Assembly (NCBI RefSeq): GCF_000787815.1 | Contig: NZ_BBPO01000076.1 | Span: forward strand, 1 to 33,624 | From: Streptacidiphilus neutrinimicus | Lineage (GTDB): Bacteria > Actinomycetota > Actinomycetes > Streptomycetales > Streptomycetaceae | DNA length: 33,624 nt | Reading direction: 5' to 3' | Shown: piece after piece, positions 8,595 through 15,725 of the stretch | Layout of the letters: each line of letters starts with the position of its first letter | How positions within the stretch are numbered: position 1 is the first letter of the stretch | Made by a program: the position numbers and the translations under genes | Notes under the pieces: generated by a model | Database searches by the model: none | The model's input: only the letters and a program-made list of their open reading frames with translations | What the model was told of the DNA's origin: nothing

Positions 8595-9877
8595 CGGGAG
8601 GCTCCGAGGGTGGTGGTGAGCAGGTGCTGCGTCAGCAGATGCAGGGGGGTCTCCGGGAGGGAGGCGTCGCGCGCCAGCGCGCGGGCGAGATCGCCGACGG
8701 TGGCGAGATCGCCGAGGAGGATCGCGCCGACCAGCCGGTCGCCGCGCATCACGAGCTTCTTGTAGCTGCCGCGGGTCGCGTCGGTCAGCCGCAGCACGTC
8801 CGCCTCGGCGTCCGCGTGGACCTCGCCGAAGGCGGCGTACTCGATCGGGCCGGCGCTGAGCCGGGCCAGCGGCCGTGAGCCGGTGTAGCGCGCCTCCGGG
8901 TCGGCGCCGGAGAGCCGGGCGGCCAGCACGTCGGCCTGCTCCCAGGCCGGTCCGGCCAGTCCGTGGACGACGCCCGCGTGTTCGGCGCAGTCGCCGATGG
9001 CGAACACGTGCGGGGTGGGGGTGGGCGCTTCCAGGGCGGAGCCGTGTGGGGCGGAGCCGTGCGGGGTGGAGGCGTGCGCGGGGGAGGCGGCGAGGGTGTC
9101 GTCGACGAGGACGCCCCGGCCGACCGCCAGACCCGCGGCGTGGGCGAGGGCGGTGCGCGGGCGGACGCCGCAGGCCAGCACGGTCAGGTCCGTCGACAGC
9201 CGGTACCCGTCCGCCAGCTCCACCTCGCCCGCCTCGGTCAGCGCGCGGGCGCGGTTGCCCAGGTAGACCTCGACGCCCAGGGTCCGCAGGGCCTCGCGCA
9301 GCGCCGTCGCGGCGTCCTCGTCGAGCTGGCGCTCGATCAGGTGCGGCCCTTGGTGCACGATCTCGACCTGCGGACCGAGCGCGGCCAGCGCCCGCGCCAC
9401 GCTGACGCCGAGCACCCCGCCGCCGACGACCACGGCGCGCTTGGCGTCCATCGCCTCCTCGGCCAGCCGGGCGCAGTCGGCCAGGGTGCGCAGCGCGTGC
9501 ACGCCCTCGCGCGGCCCTCCGCCGTCCTCGCGGCGCAGCCGGCGGATCGGCGGCAGCACCGGGTTGGCGCCGGTGGCCAGCACAAGCTCGTCGTAGGCCT
9601 CGGTACCGCCGTCGACGAGGGTCAGCACCCGCGCGCCGAGGTCGAGCGCGACCACCTCGGCGCCGGGCCGCAGCACGGCGTCGCCCACCGGCAGTGTGAT
9701 CGCCTCCGCGTCGTAGCGGCCGGTGAGCACGTCCGCGAGCAGCACCCGGTTGTACGGGGCGCGCGGCTCGCTGCCGTAGAGAGTGACCCGGGCCTCGCCG
9801 CCCAGCGCGGAGTATCGCTCGGCGAATCTGGCCGCGGCCATGCCCGCGCCTACCACGGCGATATGACGCTTGCTCAC
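8591..9877 (-). CDS. FAD-dependent NAD(P)H oxidoreductase, probable electron donor of nitrate reductase (NasB-like)
   Basis: A 428-residue flavoprotein with two dinucleotide-binding motifs (VVGAGMAAARFAER near the N-terminus and VVGGGVLGVSVARAL in the middle) and the FAD-closing motif HVFAIGDCAEH. It resembles the N-terminal flavin module of NirB. By position between nasA and nirB it most likely passes electrons from NAD(P)H to NasA. Unlike longer NasB/NasC proteins, no CxC...CxxC [2Fe-2S] domain follows. Between the last NAD strand and the FAD motif there is a low-complexity insert with HGSAPHGSA repeats. The GTG start at 9877 follows GGGGGAGAG and overlaps the nasA stop (GTGA). A role as a second nitrite reductase flavin subunit cannot be excluded. 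Confidence 0.85.
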   Translation of the reverse strand: MSKRHIAVVGAGMAAARFAERYSALGGEARVTLYGSEPRAPYNRVLLADVLTGRYDAEAITLPVGDAVLRPGAEVVALDLGARVLTLVDGGTEAYDELVLATGANPVLPPIRRLRREDGGGPREGVHALRTLADCARLAEEAMDAKRAVVVGGGVLGVSVARALAALGPQVEIVHQGPHLIERQLDEDAATALREALRTLGVEVYLGNRARALTEAGEVELADGYRLSTDLTVLACGVRPRTALAHAAGLAVGRGVLVDDTLAASPAHASTPHGSAPHGSALEAPTPTPHVFAIGDCAEHAGVVHGLAGPAWEQADVLAARLSGADPEARYTGSRPLARLSAGPIEYAAFGEVHADAEADVLRLTDATRGSYKKLVMRGDRLVGAILLGDLATVGDLARALARDASLPETPLHLLTQHLLTTTLGASR

Positions 9878-12021
9878 TTTCTCTCCCCCGTCCGCTCCAG
9901 GCGCACCGCGCAGACCTTGAACTCGGGCATCTTCGAGGTCGGGTCCAGCGCGGGGTTGGTCAGCGTGTTGGCGCGTCCGGGGCCGGCCCAGTGGAACGGC
10001 ATGAAGACCGTGTCGGGCCGGATCGCGTCGGTGACCCGGGCCGGGGCGACCACGCGGCCGCGTCGGGAGACCACCGCGAGCGGCTCGCCGTCCACGACGC
10101 CGACCCGGGCGGCAAGCCGCGGGTGCAGCTCCACGAACGGGCCCGGAGCGGCCGCGTTGAGCTCGGCGACCCTGCGGGTCTGCGCGCCGCTCTGGTACTG
10201 GGCGAGGACCCGTCCGGTGGTCAGGTGGACGGGATACTCGGCGTCCGGCTCCTCTGCGGCCGGGCGGTGGCTGACCGGCGCGAACCGGGCGCGCCCGTCC
10301 GGTGTGGCGAAGGCGTCCAGGAAGAGACGGGGGGTGCCGGGGTGGTCCTCGGCCGGGCAGGGCCAGAAGACGCCGTCCTCGGCGGCGATCCGTCCGTAGC
10401 TGATGCCGGCGTAGTCCGCCGGGCCGCCCGCCGAGGCGCGGCGCAGCTCCGCGAAAACGGTCTCCGGGTCGTCGTCGAAGCCGCCCTCGCCGCCGGGGCC
10501 CTTGGCGCCCAGGCGCTCGGCGAGCTCCTTGAGCACCCACAAGTCGCTGCGGGCGCCGTCCGGCGGCTCGGTGGCCCGACGGCGCAGCAGCACCCGGCCC
10601 TCCAGATTGGTCATCGTGCCGGTCTCCTCGGCCCACTGCGTGCTCGGCAGCACCACGTCCGCGAGCTGCGCACTCTCGGAGAGGACCAGGTCGGAGACGA
10701 CCAGCAGGTCCAACGAGCGCAGGCGCCCGGTGATCCGCGCGGCCCGGGGCGCGGAGACGACCGGGTTGGAGCCCATCAGCAGCAGCGCGCGGACGCCGTC
10801 CGGGCCGGGCGCGCCCAGGCTGTCCAGCAGCTCGTAGGCGGAGCGGCCGCTGCGCGGCAGCTCGTCGGGCCCGACGCCCCAGACAGCGGCGACGTGGGCC
10901 CGGGCCGCCGGGTCCTCGATGGACCGGTAGCCGGGGAGCTGGTCGGCCTTTTGACCGTGCTCGCGCCCGCCCTGCCCGTTGCCCTGGCCGGTGAGGCAGC
11001 CGTAACCGGAGTAGAGCCGTCCCGCCTTGCCCGACGCCAGGCAGAGGTTGATCCAGGCACCGACGGTGTCGGTGCCCTTGCTCTGCTGCTCCGGGCCGCG
11101 CGCCGTCAGCACCATGCCGGTGCGGGCGCGGCCGAAGTGCCGCGCCGCCTCGCGAAGCGCCGCAACCGGCACGCCGGTGATCCGTTCGACCCGCTCGGGC
11201 CAGTGCGCCATCGCGGCGGCGCGGGCCTGCTCGAAGCCGCTGGTGCGCTCGGCGACGAAGTCGACGTCGACCATCCGGTCGGCGATCAGCAGGTGCAGCA
11301 GGCCGAGGGCCAGCGCGAGGTCGGTGCCCGGCACCGGCTGCAGATGCAGGTCCGCCTGCTCGGCGGTGCGGGTGCGGCGCGGGTCGACGACGATCAGCGT
11401 GCCGCCGTTCTCGCGCAGTTCGCGGAAGTAGCGCAGCGCGGGCGGCATGGTCTCGGCCGGGTTGGCGCCCACCAGGATCAGGCTGTCGGTGTGCGGGATG
11501 TCCGCCAGCGGAAAGGGTAGGCCGCGGTCGACGCCGAAGGCGGTCCGGGCCGCCGCCGCGGCCGAGGACATGCAGAACCGGCCGTTGTAGTCGATCGTCG
11601 CGGTTCTCAGCGCGATCCGCGCGAACTTGCCGAGCTGGTAGGCCTTCTCGTTGGTGAGCCCGCCGCCGCCGAAGACGCCCACCGCGTCCGCGCCGTGCTC
11701 CTCGCGGACGGCCGCGAAGCCGGACGCCACCCGGTCCAGCGCCTCCGCCCAGCTCGCGGCGCGCAGCTCGCCACGGGCGGCCCGGCCGCCCCTGCTGTCC
11801 CGCACGTCGCGGACCAGCGGCGTGGTGAGGCGGACACCGGGCGCGAGCAGCGCCGCGGCGTTCTGCCCCTTCCCGCACAGCGCACCGCGGTTGACGGGGA
11901 AGTCGGCGCGCTCGCGGACCTCCACGGGCACCGCGCCGGCCGCCGGCACGAGCCGCATCCCGCACTGCAGCGCGCAGTACGGGCAGTGCGTCGCCGTGGC
12001 AGCCGCCCAAGTAGTGGTCAT
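9874..12021 (-). CDS. nasA: Assimilatory nitrate reductase, molybdopterin catalytic subunit
   Basis: A 715-residue Mo-bis-MGD enzyme reducing nitrate to nitrite in the cytoplasm. The N-terminal [4Fe-4S] site is Cys13, Cys16, Cys20 and Cys49 (HCPYCALQCGM ... GALCGKG). The predicted Mo ligand is Cys150 in NGRFCMSS, as in NapA/NasA enzymes. ILVGANPAETMPP and LLMGSNPVVS are typical cofactor-binding stretches, and the C-terminal dinucleotide domain contains HLTTGRVLAQYQSGAQTRR. No signal peptide or Tat motif is present, which fits an assimilatory enzyme. There is no C-terminal BFD-type domain. It is the first gene of a five-gene operon; its ATG faces the divergent nnaR gene over 191 bp. No strong Shine-Dalgarno is seen before the ATG. 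Confidence 0.96.
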   Translation of the reverse strand: MTTTWAAATATHCPYCALQCGMRLVPAAGAVPVEVRERADFPVNRGALCGKGQNAAALLAPGVRLTTPLVRDVRDSRGGRAARGELRAASWAEALDRVASGFAAVREEHGADAVGVFGGGGLTNEKAYQLGKFARIALRTATIDYNGRFCMSSAAAAARTAFGVDRGLPFPLADIPHTDSLILVGANPAETMPPALRYFRELRENGGTLIVVDPRRTRTAEQADLHLQPVPGTDLALALGLLHLLIADRMVDVDFVAERTSGFEQARAAAMAHWPERVERITGVPVAALREAARHFGRARTGMVLTARGPEQQSKGTDTVGAWINLCLASGKAGRLYSGYGCLTGQGNGQGGREHGQKADQLPGYRSIEDPAARAHVAAVWGVGPDELPRSGRSAYELLDSLGAPGPDGVRALLLMGSNPVVSAPRAARITGRLRSLDLLVVSDLVLSESAQLADVVLPSTQWAEETGTMTNLEGRVLLRRRATEPPDGARSDLWVLKELAERLGAKGPGGEGGFDDDPETVFAELRRASAGGPADYAGISYGRIAAEDGVFWPCPAEDHPGTPRLFLDAFATPDGRARFAPVSHRPAAEEPDAEYPVHLTTGRVLAQYQSGAQTRRVAELNAAAPGPFVELHPRLAARVGVVDGEPLAVVSRRGRVVAPARVTDAIRPDTVFMPFHWAGPGRANTLTNPALDPTSKMPEFKVCAVRLERTGERK

Positions 12022-12212
12022 GGCAACGACGTTGATCGTGGAGCGTTACGCGTCCTTGTCCCGGGTGTTGCGCCTGCGGCAACTCTCCCTCACGCCGCCC
12101 CGGGGACGGGGTCGGGCCACCGACACGCGCCGTAACACGAGCGGGCGCTTCGCTAACGCGCGCGTGATCGCGAAGCAACGTCGCGGCAACCGGGGGCGGT
12201 GAACCTGCGTCC
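12022..12212. promoter_or_regulatory. Divergent nasA / nnaR control region with GlnR-like pentamers
   Basis: This 191-bp gap must carry both promoters. On the nnaR side a run of pentamers sits at exact 11-nt spacing: CTAAC (12153), GTGAT (12164), GCAAC (12175), GCAAC (12186), with GTAAC at 12132. The GlnR consensus is gTnAC-n6-GaAAC repeated, so the match is degenerate. GCTTCGC (12147-12153) and GCGAAGC (12170-12176) form an inverted repeat across the same site. Closer to nasA are GTTGC-N7-GCAAC (12067-12083), CAACG-A-CGTTG (12024-12034) and GTTAC (12045). No convincing -10/-35 pair was identified. Binding by GlnR and NnaR is an inference from context. Confidence 0.45.
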
Positions 12213-13340
12213 ATGGGCACCGCAGAGACCTCACCAATCCTCCCGCTCGCCGGGTTCACCGTCGGCGTCACCGCCGCACGGCGCCGCGACGAGCTCGTCG
12301 CGCTGCTGACGCGACGCGGGGCGCGGGTCGTCGAGGCGCCGACGCTGCGGATCCTGCCGCTGGAGGACGACCTCGCGCTGCGCCGCGCCACCGAGCAGTG
12401 CCTGCGGGCGCCGCTCGACTACGTGGTGGCCACCACCGGCGTGGGCTGGCGCGGCTGGATGAGCGCCGCCGACGGCTGGGGCCGTGGCGCGGAACTCGCC
12501 GCCGCCTGCCGCGACGCGGTCGTGCTCACCCGCGGACCCAAGGCGACTGGCGCCGTCCGCGCCAGCGGACTGGACGAGACCTGGTCGCCGGGCAGCGAGG
12601 CCACCGACGAGCTGCTCACCTGGCTGCTGGCCCGTCCGCTCGACGGCCGCAGGATCGCCGTGCAGGAGCACGGCATCCCGCTCACCGACTTCGCCGCGGC
12701 GCTGCGTGAACGCGGCGCCGAGGTGATCTCCGTCCCGGTCTACCGGTGGGCCCCGCCCGAGGATCCCGCGCCCGTCAGACGCCTGGTCGAGCAGACCGCC
12801 CGACGCGAACTGCACGCCCTGACCTTCACCAGCGCGCCCGCGATCACCGCCTTCCTCGCCACTGCCGCGGCCGACGGCCTGGACGGGCCGGTGCTGGAGG
12901 CCATGCGCGGCGAGATCCTCTCCGTCTGCGTCGGCCCCGTCTGCGCCCGGCCGCTCCTCGAGGCCGGCGTCCCCGTCGTCTGGCCGGACCGCGGCCGCCT
13001 CGGCTCCCTGGTCCGCACGCTGACCGAGGCGCTCCCCACCCGCAGTCGGCGGACGCTGCGGGTGTCGGGTCGCGAACTCGTGCTCCAGGGCAACGTCCTG
13101 CTGGTGGACGGCGAGAGCTACTGGCTCTCCCCCAAGGGGGCGACCGTGCTGCGCGCACTCACCGAGAACCCGGGCTGGGTGCTCAGCCGCGCGGAGCTGC
13201 TCCGCCGCGCCTGGGCCGACTCCGACGCCGACGAGCACGCCGTCGAGGCGGCCGTCGCCCGGCTGCGGCAGTCGCTGGGCCGCCACAGCGACCTGGTCCG
13301 CACCGTCCCCAAGCGCGGCTATCGGGTGGCGGACGGATGA
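12213..13340 (+). CDS. nnaR: NnaR-type regulator: uroporphyrinogen-III synthase-like domain fused to winged-helix DNA-binding domain
   Basis: A 375-residue two-part protein. Residues 1 to about 270 have the HemD (uroporphyrinogen-III synthase) fold, with FTVGVTAARRRDELVALLTRRG at the start and LTFTSAPAITAFL in the middle. Residues about 280-375 form a PhoB-type winged helix: YWLSPKGATVLRAL, LSRAELLRRAW, VEAAVARLRQSL and TVPKRGYRV. This architecture, next to nas genes, is that of NnaR, known in Streptomyces and Mycobacterium as a co-activator with GlnR of nitrate and nitrite assimilation. Whether the HemD-like part retains catalysis is not visible. The ATG at 12213 is preceded by GGGGGCGG at a rather long distance. 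Its stop overlaps the chelatase start (ATGA). Confidence 0.9.
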   Translation: MGTAETSPILPLAGFTVGVTAARRRDELVALLTRRGARVVEAPTLRILPLEDDLALRRATEQCLRAPLDYVVATTGVGWRGWMSAADGWGRGAELAAACRDAVVLTRGPKATGAVRASGLDETWSPGSEATDELLTWLLARPLDGRRIAVQEHGIPLTDFAAALRERGAEVISVPVYRWAPPEDPAPVRRLVEQTARRELHALTFTSAPAITAFLATAAADGLDGPVLEAMRGEILSVCVGPVCARPLLEAGVPVVWPDRGRLGSLVRTLTEALPTRSRRTLRVSGRELVLQGNVLLVDGESYWLSPKGATVLRALTENPGWVLSRAELLRRAWADSDADEHAVEAAVARLRQSLGRHSDLVRTVPKRGYRVADG

Positions 13341-14125
13341 CCGGCCCGCGGCCCCCGCGCCCGGTCCTGCTGGCCGTCGCCCACGGGACCCGGGAGCGCG
13401 AGGGCGTCGCCGCGACCGAGGCGCTGGTGGCCCGGGTGCGGGCGCTCCGGCCCGAGCTGTGCGTCGAGCGCTGCTTCCTGGACGTCGTCGCCCCCTCGCT
13501 GCCGGAGACGCTGGCGCGGCTGCGCGGAGAGGTGGTGCTGGTACCGCTGCTGCTGGGCGCCGGCTTCCACGTCCGTGTCGACATCCCGTCCGCGCTCGCC
13601 GACGCACCGCACCTGCGCGGCCGCCTCGCCCGGGCGCTCGGCCCCGACCCGTTGCTGGCCGAGGCGCTCGGCGACCGGCTGGACGAGGCGGGCCGGCGGG
13701 CGCAGGCCCCGCCGAGCGCCCTGGTGCTGGCGGCGGCGGGCTCCACCGACCCGGCGGCCAACGCCGACACCGCCGCCATGGCCGGGCTGCTCCGGGAGCG
13801 CCTCCCGGGCAGGCCCCCCGTCGTACCGGCCTACCTGTGCGCGGCGGGGCCGACGCCTGCCGAAGCCGTGGCGGCGCTACGGGCGCAGGGACACGAGCGG
13901 GTCGCCGTCGCCGAGTACCTGCTGGGGCCCGGCCTCTTCGCGCGCCGCGCCGCCGAGTCCGGCGCCCACGCAGGCGCCTGCCTCACCTCGGCCCCGTTGG
14001 GCGCACACGATGCGCTCGCCCGGCTCGTCACGCTCCGCTATGACGAAGCCGTCGCCGACCGGCGCAGAGTCCCGCTCAGGGGGCGTACGGGGGCATACTC
14101 GGGGCGCATGCTTACGCCGGGGTAA
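13337..14125 (+). CDS. Sirohydrochlorin chelatase (CbiX/SirB-type)
   Basis: A 262-residue CbiX/SirB-family protein expected to insert iron into sirohydrochlorin, the last step of siroheme synthesis. The N-terminal half has AHGTRERE with the metal-binding His16, and GAGFHVRVDIPSAL with a second conserved His. The C-terminal half repeats the fold (LVLAAAGSTDPAANADT). It overlaps nnaR by 4 bases and lies next to nirB, so its likely purpose is supplying siroheme to nitrite reductase. Cobalt chelation for B12 is the alternative for this family, but no cobalamin genes are nearby. The last ~30 residues are an Arg-rich tail outside the domain. The gene ends with TAA, uncommon among its neighbours. 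Confidence 0.88.
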   Translation: MTGPRPPRPVLLAVAHGTREREGVAATEALVARVRALRPELCVERCFLDVVAPSLPETLARLRGEVVLVPLLLGAGFHVRVDIPSALADAPHLRGRLARALGPDPLLAEALGDRLDEAGRRAQAPPSALVLAAAGSTDPAANADTAAMAGLLRERLPGRPPVVPAYLCAAGPTPAEAVAALRAQGHERVAVAEYLLGPGLFARRAAESGAHAGACLTSAPLGAHDALARLVTLRYDEAVADRRRVPLRGRTGAYSGRMLTPG

Positions 14126-14147
14126 CCAGGGGCGCGCGAGCCCGACC

Positions 14148-14172
14148 CAGATATGACCCAGCGTCACATCTG
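14148..14172. promoter_or_regulatory. 25-bp near-perfect palindrome upstream of the FAD oxidoreductase
   Basis: CAGATATGAC and GTCACATCTG form 10-base arms with one mismatch around a 5-base spacer. The site starts 23 bases after the chelatase stop and ends 106 bases before the GTG of the FAD oxidoreductase. The dimension fits a dimeric repressor or activator operator. It lacks the very high GC and loop geometry of local terminators. The regulator is unknown. Confidence 0.5.
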
Positions 14173-14278
14173 TCCGGGGAGGGCCGACGAACGCTTCGAA
14201 CTTCCTTGTCTGAGCTGCCGTTTGGGGGGGCATGACTGAGAGAAGCCCCGGAAGCCTGGCACCCGGAGGGAGCCGTCC

Positions 14279-15598
14279 GTGCCCACAGTAGCCATCCCCA
14301 CCCCCCTGCATCCGCGCCGACGCGACACCGATGTCGTGATCGTCGGCGCAGGTCTGGCCGGCCTGACCGCAGCCCGCAGACTCACCAGCAGCGGACTGTC
14401 CGTCACCGTCCTGGAGGCCACCGACCACGTAGGCGGCCGCATGGCCGGGGAACACTGCGACGGCTACCGGCTCGACCACGGCACCCACCTGCTCAACTCC
14501 GCCTACCCGGAGCTGGCCAGGTCCCTCGACCTCGGCGACCTGGAACTGCGTCCGCTCAGCGCCGACGTGATGGTCCACGCCGACGGACGCCGCTACCGCA
14601 TGGGCGCCCCCGGCACCCCGCGCGCCGCGCTGGGCGCCGCACTCGGCGCCGCCCGCTCCCCCATCGGCCGCCCCTGGGACAAGGCACGCCTCGGCGCCAA
14701 CCTGGCCCGGCTCGCCTCCACCCCCGTCGAGCGGCTGCTCACCCGGCCGGAACTCACCACCGCGGAGGCCCTGAACCGGCGCGGCATCCCCGCAGCGACC
14801 GTCGACGGCTTCCTGCGGCCGCTGCTCACCGCCCTGCTCAACGACTCGCTGCTGCGCACCAGCAGCCGCGTGTCCGACCTGGTGCTGCGCAGCTACGCCC
14901 GCGGCAGGCTCTGCCTGCCCGCCCAGGGCGTCGGCGCCGTCCCGCTCGCGCTCGCCGAACGCCTGCCTGCCGGAACCATCCGCATCGGCGTCGAGGTCAC
15001 CGGCATCGCCGCCGACGGCGTCGAGACGGCGCACCACGGCCGGTTCGGCGCGCGCGCCGTCGTGGTCGCCACCGACTCGCGCTCCGCCGCCGGGCTGCTG
15101 CCCGGCCTGCACGCACCCGAGCACCACCCGGTCACCACCTACTACCACGTAGCCGACACGAGCCCACTCGCCGAACCGGTGCTCCTGCTCGACGCCACCC
15201 CCGGCGCACTCGTCTCGCACACGCTGGTGCTCAGTGAGGTGGACCGCTCCTACGCGCCGTCCGGCGCGCTGATCGCCTCCACCGTGCTCGGCCACCGCGC
15301 CGCCGTCCCCGCCGAGCCCGCCGTCCGGGAGGCACTCGCCCCCCTCTACGACACCGACACCAGCGGCTGGCACTTCCTGACCGCACGCCACTTCGCCGAG
15401 GCGCTGCCCGCGATGCCGCCGCCGCACGTCTTCCGCCGCCCCGTCAGGGTGCTGCGCGGCCTGTACGTGTGCGGCGACCACCGCGACACCAGCTCCCTCC
15501 AGGGCGCGCTCGTCTCCGGCCGCCGCGCCGCGGACGCGGTGCTGCGCGACCTCGGCATCGCGGCCCCCGCCACTCCCGCGGCAGCCATGGCCGCGTAG
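14279..15598 (+). CDS. FAD-dependent amine oxidase/desaturase-like oxidoreductase
   Basis: A 439-residue NAD(P)/FAD-dependent oxidoreductase of the flavin amine oxidase/phytoene desaturase type. The Rossmann motif VVIVGAGLAGLTAARRL is at about residues 18-34, followed by VLEATDHVGGRM (ADP-ribose binding). The C-terminal FAD motif is YVCGDHRDTSSLQGALVSGRRAA. The substrate is not apparent. The GTG at 14279 is chosen because GGAGGGA at 14265-14271 is well spaced and the N-terminus then precedes the Rossmann strand by a usual 15-20 residues. The gene stands alone, convergent with the NsdA-like gene, with a 25-bp palindrome in its upstream region. Its last codons belong to the first unit of a 13-bp tandem repeat. 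Confidence 0.85.
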   Translation: MPTVAIPTPLHPRRRDTDVVIVGAGLAGLTAARRLTSSGLSVTVLEATDHVGGRMAGEHCDGYRLDHGTHLLNSAYPELARSLDLGDLELRPLSADVMVHADGRRYRMGAPGTPRAALGAALGAARSPIGRPWDKARLGANLARLASTPVERLLTRPELTTAEALNRRGIPAATVDGFLRPLLTALLNDSLLRTSSRVSDLVLRSYARGRLCLPAQGVGAVPLALAERLPAGTIRIGVEVTGIAADGVETAHHGRFGARAVVVATDSRSAAGLLPGLHAPEHHPVTTYYHVADTSPLAEPVLLLDATPGALVSHTLVLSEVDRSYAPSGALIASTVLGHRAAVPAEPAVREALAPLYDTDTSGWHFLTARHFAEALPAMPPPHVFRRPVRVLRGLYVCGDHRDTSSLQGALVSGRRAADAVLRDLGIAAPATPAAAMAA

Positions 15599-15680
15599 CC
15601 GGGCCGCGCAACTTGGCCGCGTAGCCGGGCCGCGCAGCCGGGCCGCGCAGCCGGGCCGCGCAGCCAGGCCGCGTAGCCGG
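15585..15680. repeat. 13-bp tandem repeat, about seven units
   Basis: Units close to GCCGGGCCGCGCA begin at 15585, 15598, 15611, 15624, 15637, 15650, 15663 and 15676 (last unit partial). Three central units are identical. The first unit contains the last codons of the FAD oxidoreductase, and the second begins in its TAG stop. The array fills most of the gap before the convergent NsdA-like gene. The 13-bp period is not a multiple of three, so expansion into the gene would alter its C-terminus. Confidence 0.9.
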
Positions 15681-15725
15681 AGGGAACCAGCAACAGATCC
15701 GGTGCCGGGATCCGCCGGCGTCGGG

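Noticed and set aside
8591-12391. Single 1266-residue minus-strand frame
   Set aside because: It joins the flavoprotein frame with the wrong frame of nasA. The real genes overlap by GTGA and start at GTG 9877 and ATG 12021.
12213-13340. Plain uroporphyrinogen-III synthase (hemD) annotation
   Set aside because: The C-terminal PhoB-type winged helix and position beside nasA indicate the NnaR regulator and not the housekeeping enzyme.
13877-15481. 534-residue minus-strand frame
   Set aside because: Antisense shadow of the FAD oxidoreductase, which has clear FAD motifs and a good ribosome binding site.
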